Part shown: positions 8,582 through 16,373 of the stretch, in pieces
Position numbering within the stretch: the stretch's first letter is position 1
Layout of the letters: each line of letters begins with the position of its first letter
Virus record (IMG/VR): IMGVR_UViG_3300031952_000075
Coordinates: 1 to 34,843 of that record
DNA length: 34,843 nt
DNA from: a virus
Reading direction: 5' to 3' (one strand)
Position numbers and translations under genes: made by a program
The notes under the pieces: model-generated
Databases searched by the model: none
What the model saw: only the letters and a program-made list of their open reading frames with translations
Told to the model about the DNA's origin: nothing

Positions 8582-9426
8582 GCTCCTTTCTGTGGGCGCT
8601 TGCCGAAGGTCGCCTGGAACTCTGGGCTGTAGTGGCCCTGGCCGCCCTGCGGCTTGGGCGCGGCCTCGCCGGCCCCGCCACCGCCCTTGACCATCTTCTC
8701 CTCGCCCAGCATGCTTGCGATCTCCGCGGTGACCAGAGCGAAGGTGGGGTCGTAGAGCAGGCCGCTATCGGCGATCTTCCGCATCAGCGCCTCCCCTTTC
8801 CCCTTACCCAGCTTTTCCGCGTTCGTACCCAACCGGATCATGTGGGAGCGGAGGAGGTTCTTGGCCGCGGTCGCTTTCGCCTCCTCCTTGCCCACGGCCT
8901 CCAGCAGCCTGGCGTCGTAGCTCTCCGCGGCATCCTTCCGGGCCTTGAGCACCTGGTCGCGTCCGGCATTGCTCATGCCCATCAGGGTATCCAGCAGCTT
9001 CTGGGCCTGGGTTTTGGAGAGGCTCATGTCCAGGGCCCGCTCGCGGACCACCTTGACGATTTCCTCCATGCCCTGAACGTCTTTATAGGCAGCGGTGTTC
9101 AGCGGATAGTCCTCCGGCTTATCCGGCAGGCCCATGGCCTCGCGGAAAGTTTTCATCTCCGCCGCATCCGGCTTCTGCGCGTTGGGCACGACAATCGCGC
9201 GCGCCAGACGCTGCTGGCCCTCGTCCCAGGAGCGCACCAGGTCGCTCATGCGGGGGTGCGCCTTCAGGGCCCCCATGAGCCGCTCGTCTTTGCGCTGCTC
9301 CGGAGAGAGCTGCGAAGCGTAGGCGACCGGGACCTGGTCGCCGGGCTTCGGAGGCCCTCCCGGGGACGGGTCTGGGGGTGGATCTCCAAACCACTGCAGG
9401 TGAACGTTGAACTTTTCCGGATCCAT
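8578..9426 (-). CDS. Capsid assembly scaffolding protein (282 aa)
   Basis: The protein is highly charged and helical, with a Pro/Gly/Asp-rich N-terminal part and the sequence FREAMGLPDKPEDYPL near residues 94-109, a motif often seen in phage scaffold proteins. A long amphipathic helical region follows, then a glycine-rich linker and a basic C-terminus (HYSPEFQATFGKRPQKGA) that could bind the capsid protein. It lies between portal-side genes and the capsid gene, where T7 gene 9 lies. It would direct procapsid assembly and then leave the shell. Confidence 0.85.
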   Translation of the reverse strand: MDPEKFNVHLQWFGDPPPDPSPGGPPKPGDQVPVAYASQLSPEQRKDERLMGALKAHPRMSDLVRSWDEGQQRLARAIVVPNAQKPDAAEMKTFREAMGLPDKPEDYPLNTAAYKDVQGMEEIVKVVRERALDMSLSKTQAQKLLDTLMGMSNAGRDQVLKARKDAAESYDARLLEAVGKEEAKATAAKNLLRSHMIRLGTNAEKLGKGKGEALMRKIADSGLLYDPTFALVTAEIASMLGEEKMVKGGGGAGEAAPKPQGGQGHYSPEFQATFGKRPQKGA

Positions 9427-9439
9427 TCGATCCTCCTCG

Positions 9440-9763
9440 TTATTTTTCTGCGGCCTTGCGCAGCGCGTTGAGATCGTCGTTGTTCGATGCCTCCAGTAGC
9501 TTCTCGGTGATCACGTATAGGTTGGCGTCCTGCGTCTCATGGATCACTCCAAGTTCTACCAGAAGACGGTTGCCCAATGCAATCAGCTCCGGGTGGACCG
9601 CCTTGGGGTCGGTCGCCCGCATTCCGCATTCGTTGAGAAACCAGGTCACCAGGATCTTGCCGTCTTGCGTGTTCGCAGCCCGGATGAATATCTGGCGCCG
9701 GCGCTCCTTCTCCTGGATAGCGGCGAGTTGGTCTTCTTTGTCCTGTTGGTCTTCGCGGGTCAG
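9440..9763 (-). CDS. Bbp19-like small virion protein, start uncertain (about 107 aa)
   Basis: The supported part runs from about LTREDQQDKEDQLAAIQEKE to the stop at 9440. It contains IFIRAANTQDGKILVTWFLN followed by a Cys-Gly and, later, ELIALGNRLLVELG, a pattern resembling the Bordetella phage Bbp19 family of small podovirus structural proteins. No ATG, GTG or TTG lies at a suitable place. AGGAGG at about 9783-9788 points to a start near 9775 (ACG) or 9763 (CTG). Sequence further upstream in this frame is the shadow of the neighbouring gene. The overlap with that gene suggests coupling. Confidence 0.65.
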   Translation of the reverse strand: MTREDQQDKEDQLAAIQEKERRRQIFIRAANTQDGKILVTWFLNECGMRATDPKAVHPELIALGNRLLVELGVIHETQDANLYVITEKLLEASNNDDLNALRKAAEK

Positions 9764-9954
9764 CGGGGGCGCCGTATGTGCCTCCTGTCTTGTCGGATCA
9801 TGCCGCGGATTATCTTCTTGGCCTGCTCGAGGATCTCCTGGATCCCGCGGCGGTCCTTCGTTGTGTCGATAACGATGTTGCACTGGCGCTCATGCCAGAG
9901 CACGGCCACGATAGCCTTGGGGTCTGCGTTACTCGTCGGCTGAAATGAGGACAA
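9760..9954 (-). CDS. Small helical protein of unknown function (64 aa)
   Basis: A TTG start at 9954 is chosen because GAGGAGG lies six to seven bases upstream, inside the end of the 301-residue gene; there is no nearby ATG. The protein (SSFQPTSNADPKAIVAVLWH, then IVIDTTKDRRGIQEILEQAK and a basic tail HIRRPR) has GC-rich third codon positions through its length. It overlaps both neighbours. Function is not recognised. An ATG in the same frame at 10026 exists but would overlap the upstream gene by about 100 bases without a good ribosome binding site. Confidence 0.6.
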   Translation of the reverse strand: MSSFQPTSNADPKAIVAVLWHERQCNIVIDTTKDRRGIQEILEQAKKIIRGMIRQDRRHIRRPR

Positions 9955-10834
9955 GCAATTCCTCCTCTTCGCTTTCGCGCTTTGAAAACCCGCCGCCGGG
10001 TCCCTTGCGGGATACCCGGATAGCATCCGGCTGGCGAGCCGGCGAGCTCGCGGCCGGTCTTGCCGGGGCCTTTCGGAACGCCGGCGGCGGTTGAAGTCGA
10101 ATCGCTTCGGGTTTGAATGCTTCCGGCTGGTAGTCGAACGGTTCCCAGCCCTGCGCGGTCTTCGCCTGGCCCTGCTGCTCTTGTCGGGCCTGCTCCTGGT
10201 CGACCGCGCAGTCGATGCTCACTTGCAAAGGCGGCAGGATCTCGGAGGTCGTCTCCGGCCATTTCTCCGGCCAGCTCAAGCCGTGCGGGATCTTCTGCGG
10301 CTTGGCCTTCTTCTTTCGTTCAGGCTGCCGGCGCGTGTCCGGCAGAACGCGGGTGCTGTAGTAGCCGCCGGAGACGGGTACCGCGGGGGCCTGGGGCTCG
10401 AGAACGCCGCTCTGCTGCTGTTCGGCTTGGTCCTGGGCAACCGTGACGTCCGTGGAGATGATCGGATCGTGGACGTCCGCCTCAGCATCCTGCTCCTGTC
10501 GCTCCTGCTCCTGGGCTACGACTGCAGCGGCTCCGGTGACAGCATCCGAATCCTGCTGCTGCGGGTCTTGAGTCTGCGCTACGATGATCGGCGTGACGGT
10601 GACCGCGCTGGCCTGCTGTTGCTGCGGATCCTGCGCCTGGGAGCCGACGACAGGCATGGCGGTGATCGCGTCGGCATCCTGCTGCTGTTTGGCCTGCGCC
10701 TGGGCGACGGTGACTGCGGTGGATCCGGCTCCGCCGGCGGGCTGGATATTTTCTTGGTCGTACCAGCCCTCTGTGATAACGAGAGGATCAAACCAGCCTT
10801 CGACGCGAAGGAGAGGACTGAACCAGCCTATCAT
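9929..10834 (-). CDS. Glutamine-rich repeat protein in the head operon (301 aa)
   Basis: The N-terminus has tandem Trp motifs (GWFSPLLRVEGWFDPLVITE, then GWYD). Residues about 40-145 contain five imperfect repeats of about 23 residues built on the pattern hydrophobic-V-A-Q-x-Q-D-P-Q-Q-Q. The remaining half is Pro/Lys/Arg-rich and ends with an acidic cluster. Its ATG overlaps the upstream stop (ATGA). Similar Gln/Ala repeats occur in phage proteins found near portal and scaffold genes. A virion-associated, possibly extended or fibrous role is inferred; no enzyme motif is visible. Confidence 0.7.
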   Translation of the reverse strand: MIGWFSPLLRVEGWFDPLVITEGWYDQENIQPAGGAGSTAVTVAQAQAKQQQDADAITAMPVVGSQAQDPQQQQASAVTVTPIIVAQTQDPQQQDSDAVTGAAAVVAQEQERQEQDAEADVHDPIISTDVTVAQDQAEQQQSGVLEPQAPAVPVSGGYYSTRVLPDTRRQPERKKKAKPQKIPHGLSWPEKWPETTSEILPPLQVSIDCAVDQEQARQEQQGQAKTAQGWEPFDYQPEAFKPEAIRLQPPPAFRKAPARPAASSPARQPDAIRVSRKGPGGGFSKRESEEEELLVLISADE

Positions 10835-11850
10835 GCGTACTCATCCACGACGATCACGCCAGCGGTTCCGTTGCCTCCGGTGCGCACCGTCGATGCTCCC
10901 GTAGCCGCACCGCCGCCGCCAGATCCGAATCCGATAGCGGCAACTCCGGCACCCACGGCCGTAATACCTATTCCGCCTCTCCCGAATGGGCTGCTTCCAC
11001 CCTGGCCAGAACCAATAACGGGTGTAGCCACAATCAATGTTTTGCCGCCATCCCCGCCCGCACCTGCACCGTTGAGATCTCCATTTGTGGCAATTGCCCC
11101 CCCGGCACCGCCCGCATAGGCCGTGAGCGCCGTGGAAGCTGTAGCCACAGGACCGCCGGTTCCTCCCGGCGCTGTGACTGTAGTGGCACCGACTGCGAAA
11201 GTTGTGCTGCCTCCGTTGCCTCCCGCCGCGCCTGACGCGCCAGCTCCCAGCGCGCCGATGGCATAGGTGTAGTTGGTATTTGGAGTGACTGTGAAAGTTT
11301 TCTCGGCATAGGAGCCGGCACCTCCGCCGCCGGCAGCAGAGGCGGCGCTGGCAACAGAAGTGCAACCTCCACCTCCGCCGCCTCCTCCCAGTAGGCGTAC
11401 AAAAATAGTCTTCGTCTCTGGCCCTGTGGTGAACGTAGTCCCCGCGCTCAGTACCGTCGTCTTGAGCCATCGACCCGATCCGCTCTGCGCGACCTTGACC
11501 GCTCCGTTGGCATCCCGGACCTGGAATCCTACACCATCGAGATAGGATAGCGTCTCGCCGGCCTGCAGCGTAGCCTTGAACAATTCATAGGTCGTGGCGC
11601 TGCGGTTCAGAACGACCGTCAGGTCGTCACTCGAAGCGCCCTTATTCCGCGCCAGCAGGCTTTGTAGGTTGCGCTGCCCGGAGGCCGGCGAGGCGACGAT
11701 GTCCGTGGTGGTGGCTGTACTGATCGCCGTGACTTGCGGGTTCTGCGGGGTCGGTGGAGTTCCGCTGTCTACAAAGTGCGCGGTAACGTCAATGGCGATT
11801 GCGGCACTGGTGACGAGCTGCAGCTTATCGGTGGTTCCCAGTAGTAGCAT
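10831..11850 (-). CDS. Virion fibre with glycine-rich C-terminal domain (339 aa)
   Basis: Residues 1-60 (MLLLGTTDKLQLVTSAAIAI, followed by DVTAHFVD) look like an N-terminal virion-attachment beta domain. From about residue 150 the chain is dominated by glycine runs (LLGGGGGGGG, GAAGGNGGSTTF, GGTGG, GSGGGG), which resembles the phage Gly-rich receptor-binding domains and the polyglycine-II sandwich of T4-like adhesins. It lies between the portal-side decoration gene and the Gln-rich gene, so a head fibre or receptor-binding fibre is likely. Assignment of the polyglycine fold is by residue pattern only. Confidence 0.75.
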   Translation of the reverse strand: MLLLGTTDKLQLVTSAAIAIDVTAHFVDSGTPPTPQNPQVTAISTATTTDIVASPASGQRNLQSLLARNKGASSDDLTVVLNRSATTYELFKATLQAGETLSYLDGVGFQVRDANGAVKVAQSGSGRWLKTTVLSAGTTFTTGPETKTIFVRLLGGGGGGGGCTSVASAASAAGGGGAGSYAEKTFTVTPNTNYTYAIGALGAGASGAAGGNGGSTTFAVGATTVTAPGGTGGPVATASTALTAYAGGAGGAIATNGDLNGAGAGGDGGKTLIVATPVIGSGQGGSSPFGRGGIGITAVGAGVAAIGFGSGGGGAATGASTVRTGGNGTAGVIVVDEYA

Positions 11851-11854
11851 CGCC

Positions 11855-12268
11855 TTAGCCCTTGGTCACGGTGTGGGTGAAGTTCGAGCAGGTGACCTCC
11901 TGGCCGACTACGATCGTAGTCGTGGGCATCTCCAGGTCGAATCCTCCCGCTGTGACGCCGCAGGTGCCATCTCCGATCACCGTGGTGCCGTCGCTCTCCA
12001 GGCTCCTGTACCACTGCGCCGTTCCGCCGGCGGGCGCGGAATCCTCTTTGGTCAGCGCGTTCATGGTGATCAGGCCGTTGACCTGGCTGGCGTAGGCGGT
12101 GGCCGCGAAGCGGAGTTCCGCCAGGAGGGTGGAGGCACCGATCCCATCATCCGCACTGGCCGGTTTGGTGCCTTGATAGATGCGCAGATAGCCGTTGTTG
12201 AATCGGACCTTTGCGGCATCCGCTTCGATGTTCACGAAGTTGTTACTGATCTTCAGGTCCTTAGCCAT
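11855..12268 (-). CDS. Small virion decoration-type protein (137 aa)
   Basis: The ATG at 12268 is chosen because GGAGGGA lies eight bases upstream; it overlaps the portal stop. The protein contains FNNGYLRIYQGTKPASADDG followed by STLLAELRFAATA, then GLITMNALT and GTAQWYRSLESDGT. This is the conserved pattern of a widespread small phage structural protein found near portal or tail genes. It looks all-beta with no membrane segment. Role: capsid or neck decoration by family resemblance, not proven. Confidence 0.75.
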   Translation of the reverse strand: MAKDLKISNNFVNIEADAAKVRFNNGYLRIYQGTKPASADDGIGASTLLAELRFAATAYASQVNGLITMNALTKEDSAPAGGTAQWYRSLESDGTTVIGDGTCGVTAGGFDLEMPTTTIVVGQEVTCSNFTHTVTKG

Positions 12269-14048
12269 TGCCTTGTCCCTCCGTGATCTGGGCACCGACC
12301 ATCTCGCCCTGTGGGTTGCGCCGGATGGCGATGTTGCGGGTGGCCGCGGGGCTGCCCGGGGCGGCCGGCTTGGTGCTCGCCGCGTAGACCTTGGCCTGAG
12401 CCTGGGCCTGTTCGTTCTGCATCTGCTGCTGCAGCATCTGGGCCTTCAGGACGGCGCGGCCCTGCTGGATCCGCTTTACATCGGCCAGGTTTCGGAGGAC
12501 GCGTTGGTCGATGTGATAAATATCTGCGGCGTTCCGCAGGTAGTTGTTGATGTCGACGTTGTCCAACCCCTCCGGGTAAATCTCCGCCAGGGCGATGACC
12601 TCCTGCAGGAAGCGGCGGGTGTTGTCCAGAAGCAGGTAGCGTTTCTGGAGCTGGGCCAGGGGGCTCACCAGGTCGACCTTGATCATCTGACCCCGGAGGA
12701 TCCTCGGGGGCGGTGGCGCTCGGCCGGTGGCCAGTTCGATGGCGACCAGGTCCTCAATCGAGGGTTCGATGTACTCCGTGGAAAGCCGGCCATGAAATGA
12801 CGTCATCATGGCAACCTGCTCGGCCTGGATCAGCTCCGCTTCCGTGGCGGTTTTCAGGCGCTCGATGTTCGCCGAGAAGATCAAGAATAGATCCGCGTGG
12901 TAGCCGGTGCGGACTTCTTTCTGAACCTCCTTTACCATCTCCCAGGCGCCCTCGATGTTGCCGGTGGCCAGGGCCGCGGTGAAATCCTCTCCTGGCTTCA
13001 AGAAGGTGATGCCATTGGGCTCCAGCCGGATCCGGCCCTGCAGGCGATCGGTGGCCTTCAGGGGCGGCTGGGCCGCGCGTTGGCGGAGACGGCTGATGTC
13101 GCGCCGCATGCCGTTGAGCTGCTTCACGTTGGATAGCTGGTGGTAGCCCGGTCCGTCGCCTCCGTATGGGCTGCCGTCCGGGTTGCGGCTGTGGCGCCAG
13201 GCCCAGAAAGGCCGGCGCTCGTAACCGCCTGCGCGGATGGCACGCTTCTCCTGCTGGCAAGTGTACAGGGAATAGATCGGCATGCCGCGGAGGCTCTTCT
13301 CGTCGATGTCCAGGTCGAACTTGCCGAATGGGAAAATGAACTGTTGAAACAACCATTTCTTCACCTTGTTGGTCCGGTAGGCGTCGGCGACCCTGGGGGG
13401 CACGTTGTCGATGCCGAACTCCGCGACGGCCTCAAAGGGCGCAAGCCATAGGTCCCGGATCAGGGTGTCTACCTCTCCCCAGCGGTTCTCCATAAGCAGG
13501 CAGTGCTTCAGGTGAAGGTTCTTGTAGCTGGGAATGCCGCGCTCGACGTTGTTCTCCCGCAACATCACCGCCGTGGAGAAATCGGCGCCAGTGCGCAGGA
13601 GGCTGCGCCCCTCGGTATAGTAGTTGCTCTGATTGGTCTGCCGGTAGCAGTGGCGGTCCATGGCCTGCAACCAGAGGCGTACTTCGTGTAGCTCGTTGAG
13701 GCGATCCTCCTCCATCAGCAGCCGCAGCCAGGGGGCGGTGCGACTGAAGGCGTTGGCCTGCACCCCGTCCGCGAAATCGCTTGATGCCGTTGGTCCGGTC
13801 ATGTCGTAAAGGCTGCGGAAGTCGGGCTGGGGCTGGCTCTCGTCGCTGTCTTCTCCCCAATCCGCCATCGCCGGGTTGATGTAACTGGCGATGTCCTGCC
13901 ACCTGGGGATCAAGGGTTGAACGCGGATCTTCTCCTGGGCCCGAATGCCGAAGAGCGCATTGGTGGCGCTCTCTGAAATCCGCGGGGCTCCCTCAAACAA
14001 CTCCGTGTTGGCCCAATCGGTTTTCGGTTTTACAGGCGCGATCGGCAT
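12261..14048 (-). CDS. Head-tail connector (portal) protein (595 aa)
   Basis: The ATG at 14048 follows GAGGAGGGG. The protein resembles the podovirus head-to-tail connecting protein family (T7 gp8 type): IRAQEKIRVQPLIPRWQDIA, DMTGPTASSDFADGV, PWLRLLMEEDRLNE and QTNQSNYYTEGRSLLRTGAD correspond to the conserved N-terminal half. The C-terminal third is a long helix rich in Gln/Ala (ending QMQNEQAQAQAKVYAAS), as in the portal barrel. It follows the terminase genes and would form the dodecameric ring through which DNA is packaged. Confidence 0.92.
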   Translation of the reverse strand: MPIAPVKPKTDWANTELFEGAPRISESATNALFGIRAQEKIRVQPLIPRWQDIASYINPAMADWGEDSDESQPQPDFRSLYDMTGPTASSDFADGVQANAFSRTAPWLRLLMEEDRLNELHEVRLWLQAMDRHCYRQTNQSNYYTEGRSLLRTGADFSTAVMLRENNVERGIPSYKNLHLKHCLLMENRWGEVDTLIRDLWLAPFEAVAEFGIDNVPPRVADAYRTNKVKKWLFQQFIFPFGKFDLDIDEKSLRGMPIYSLYTCQQEKRAIRAGGYERRPFWAWRHSRNPDGSPYGGDGPGYHQLSNVKQLNGMRRDISRLRQRAAQPPLKATDRLQGRIRLEPNGITFLKPGEDFTAALATGNIEGAWEMVKEVQKEVRTGYHADLFLIFSANIERLKTATEAELIQAEQVAMMTSFHGRLSTEYIEPSIEDLVAIELATGRAPPPPRILRGQMIKVDLVSPLAQLQKRYLLLDNTRRFLQEVIALAEIYPEGLDNVDINNYLRNAADIYHIDQRVLRNLADVKRIQQGRAVLKAQMLQQQMQNEQAQAQAKVYAASTKPAAPGSPAATRNIAIRRNPQGEMVGAQITEGQGNG

Positions 14049-14059
14049 GGTTCCCCTCC

Positions 14060-14788
14060 TCATAAATAATCCATGGGATCCCACTCGGCGGTTCGCTTCC
14101 CGCTCCGGGCGGGTGGCTGGTCGGGAATTATATCGTCCTTATACAACCGCGTAAACCACCATGCGCCCATCAGGTAGGTGGTGACCATGTCGTCGTGAAC
14201 CTCCGTCTCGTCGGCTTCCCAGGTCTTGCGCCTCTTCCCGTCTGGCGGCTTGAAGTGCTTGAGTTGCTTTTCGAACTCCTCCCGCCAGCGCAGGGCCTGG
14301 GCGATGCGGCAGCGGTTCTGCTGCAGGACGATCTGCCCGGCGGAGACCAGGTCCTTCTTGGGCACGTGGATCTCGGCCAGGCCGATGGCCGGCTGCAACT
14401 TGCCGGCCTGGGCCGGCTGCAACTGTCCGAAGCCCGCTTTGATCTCCTTGATCTTCTCCCCGCCGGTGGCGAGGATAGAAATGGGATTGAGCAGCTTGGC
14501 GCGCATCATGTCAATGACCGGCTCCCCGACGCCGGCGCCGTCCACCAGCAGGTCGTGGTTGTTGGCCAGCTCCTTGGTCCCGCAGAGAGTGACCGCGTTG
14601 TCGACCAGCTCCTCGTAGCTGCGCCTCAAGAACTTGTCGATGAAGACGATATCCATCAGGAATCGCAGGCGGTCGACGTTACCTATGGGCAGGGCCTTCT
14701 CGACGATCAAGCCGGTGTGCTTGGCGACCATGAAGATGGCGGAATCCCGGCGCTTGCCCGGGTCGCAGAGCACGGCGTACTCGTTCAC
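14060..14788 (-). CDS. terL: Terminase large subunit, nuclease domain ORF (242 aa)
   Basis: The sequence shows an RNase H-like terminase nuclease: an acidic residue at D9 in EYAVLCDPGKRRDSAIFMV, a second at D83 in LLVDGAGVGEPV, and an HDD motif at 198-200 followed by MVTTYLMGAWW. It starts with GTG at 14788, overlapping the stop of the ATPase ORF by four bases (GTGA), and GGAGG lies seven bases upstream. The nuclease would cut concatemeric DNA at packaging ends. In most phages it is fused to the ATPase; here it is a separate ORF. Confidence 0.88.
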   Translation of the reverse strand: MNEYAVLCDPGKRRDSAIFMVAKHTGLIVEKALPIGNVDRLRFLMDIVFIDKFLRRSYEELVDNAVTLCGTKELANNHDLLVDGAGVGEPVIDMMRAKLLNPISILATGGEKIKEIKAGFGQLQPAQAGKLQPAIGLAEIHVPKKDLVSAGQIVLQQNRCRIAQALRWREEFEKQLKHFKPPDGKRRKTWEADETEVHDDMVTTYLMGAWWFTRLYKDDIIPDQPPARSGKRTAEWDPMDYL

Positions 14789-15840
14789 CTGTGAACCTCC
14801 AGGACTGGGATATCGGCGATCTCCGGAAGACCGAAGCTCATCGGCTGCACCGCGTCGCTGAATGCTCGCTCGATATGGTCATAAGCGAAGACCTGCATTT
14901 CCGGCTCCACGAACTCCACCAGGTACTCTTGCCTGAATAAGCGCGGGCCCATCTCCTCGAGGTTATCGAGCTGCTCTTTCTGATCCAGGTGCCGCGGGCT
15001 GTGGAACGCCTGGATCCCCTTCTTCGCTCGCAGGGCCTGGTACTGTGCCTCGCTGAGCGCTGCCGGCAGCAGATCCCAGGCTTGATCGTCCACATCCCAT
15101 GGCGCCCGGATCTCGTATTTCTCCCACTGCTCGCTCGCCTGGGCGCGGTAGAAAAATCCCTCCCGGCCGTTCGGGGTGCTGATGGCGAGGAGCTCGCACC
15201 AGGGGTTGTCCGTCAACATGGGTCGGATGCCGGAGCGATAGACGCCATCCTCGATGCGGGCGGCCTCGTCCAGGATGATCAGGTCGATCTTCCGGTTGCC
15301 GGTGATGTCCGGGTTGGAATAGCCGCGGGCGCCCTTCTCTGTGGCCGGGACCACCAGGATGCGCGTGCCGTGCTCCGTCTCGAGGAGGGAATCGGAGTCG
15401 CGGACGATCCGTGGGTAGTGGGGATCCCGGCTGATGTAGTCCTTGATTTTTTCCATGTCCTCGGTGGCCTGCTTTTCGGTGGCCCCGACGACGATGGCCA
15501 TGCAGCCGTAGAAGAATCGGCCCAGGTGGGCGGGCTTGGCGGCGATGATGGTGCTCTTCCCGGACTGCCTGGCGCCGTTGATCAGTTTCCGCTTGTGGGT
15601 GCTGGCCAGGACGCGTTGCTGCCAGAGAAAGCGGTTGGGTGTCAGGCCCAACGTGTAACGCAGAGGGTCGAGCTGGTTGGCCAGGTCCTCGAGGCATCCT
15701 CTGGGCAGTGGACTGTAGTGTTTCCTCACCCTGAACTGCCGCTGCAATAGCGCCGGCTGCTCCTGCTTGGGCGGCTCCATCTTGGATCTTCCCGGGGCGT
15801 TGAGAAAACGGATCAAGTCCTCGTAGCTGCTTCGGCTCAC
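14785..15840 (-). CDS. terL: Terminase large subunit, ATPase domain ORF (351 aa)
   Basis: Walker A-like GARQSGKST is at 89-97, Walker B DLIILDEA at 186-193, and a coupling-type STPNG motif at 221-225. This is the packaging ATPase half of a phage terminase. It ends in TGA just as the nuclease ORF begins, with no nuclease residues of its own. It overlaps the small-terminase candidate by four bases (15837). Together the two ORFs total 593 residues, the size of a normal podovirus large terminase, so this looks like a gene split at the domain junction. Confidence 0.9.
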   Translation of the reverse strand: MSRSSYEDLIRFLNAPGRSKMEPPKQEQPALLQRQFRVRKHYSPLPRGCLEDLANQLDPLRYTLGLTPNRFLWQQRVLASTHKRKLINGARQSGKSTIIAAKPAHLGRFFYGCMAIVVGATEKQATEDMEKIKDYISRDPHYPRIVRDSDSLLETEHGTRILVVPATEKGARGYSNPDITGNRKIDLIILDEAARIEDGVYRSGIRPMLTDNPWCELLAISTPNGREGFFYRAQASEQWEKYEIRAPWDVDDQAWDLLPAALSEAQYQALRAKKGIQAFHSPRHLDQKEQLDNLEEMGPRLFRQEYLVEFVEPEMQVFAYDHIERAFSDAVQPMSFGLPEIADIPVLEVHR

Positions 15841-16373
15841 GCTTCCTCCGCGTCGACGGGTATGGCCGCCTCAACTTGCTTGACGATGCGCGCGCGGACC
15901 TCCGGCTGGTCCATGGTGGCCCGGAAGATCGCCGTGCGAATGTAGGCGAATATCTGCACCAGAGCCCCGCCCTCCGCTACCTCTGCCCCGCTCGGGGCGC
16001 CGTCGCTTTTCTCGATCAGATACTTCATGGCGATCAGGTCCCCATCCTGGATGGCCTTCGAATAGAGTTTGTCGACGACCGCCCGGCGCCTGGTGATCTT
16101 CCGGCCGTCCCTTGTGTCGACGTCCTTCGCCTCCGCGAGCTCGCGGATCATCTCCGCATAGGCTTGGCCGCTGGGTGGCCGCCCCTTCCTGTTGATGCGC
16201 GGGTCGTTCGTCCCGAAAGGCCGGCCGGTAGCCGGTCTGCCCTTCGGAGGGCCCGACTTCTTATGCGGCAGCGGCTTCCTGCGCGATTTCCGGGGCGGAC
16301 CTGGCTTCTTGTGGCGCCCCAGTTTCTTACGCGATTTCCGGGCAGAAGCGGCGCCACTCGAACGCCTTGCCAT
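15837..16373 (-). CDS. Terminase small subunit candidate, DUF5681-like (178 aa)
   Basis: The ATG at 16373 follows GGAGGTGA at six bases. The N-terminal 60 residues are Lys/Arg/Pro-rich with a repeated KSRRKPLPHKKSGPPKGRP-type sequence. GTNDPRINRKGRPPSG at about 54-69 matches the start of DUF5681-like phage proteins, which are often encoded next to the large terminase. The remainder is helical. It overlaps the methyltransferase C-terminus by 47 bases. DNA recognition for packaging is inferred from place and basic character. Confidence 0.7.
   Translation of the reverse strand: MARRSSGAASARKSRKKLGRHKKPGPPRKSRRKPLPHKKSGPPKGRPATGRPFGTNDPRINRKGRPPSGQAYAEMIRELAEAKDVDTRDGRKITRRRAVVDKLYSKAIQDGDLIAMKYLIEKSDGAPSGAEVAEGGALVQIFAYIRTAIFRATMDQPEVRARIVKQVEAAIPVDAEEA

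Noticed and set aside
13432-13902. A 156-residue minus ORF inside the portal gene
   Set aside because: It is an out-of-frame shadow with Arg/Pro/His-rich, low-complexity sequence and no start signal; the portal frame is clear.
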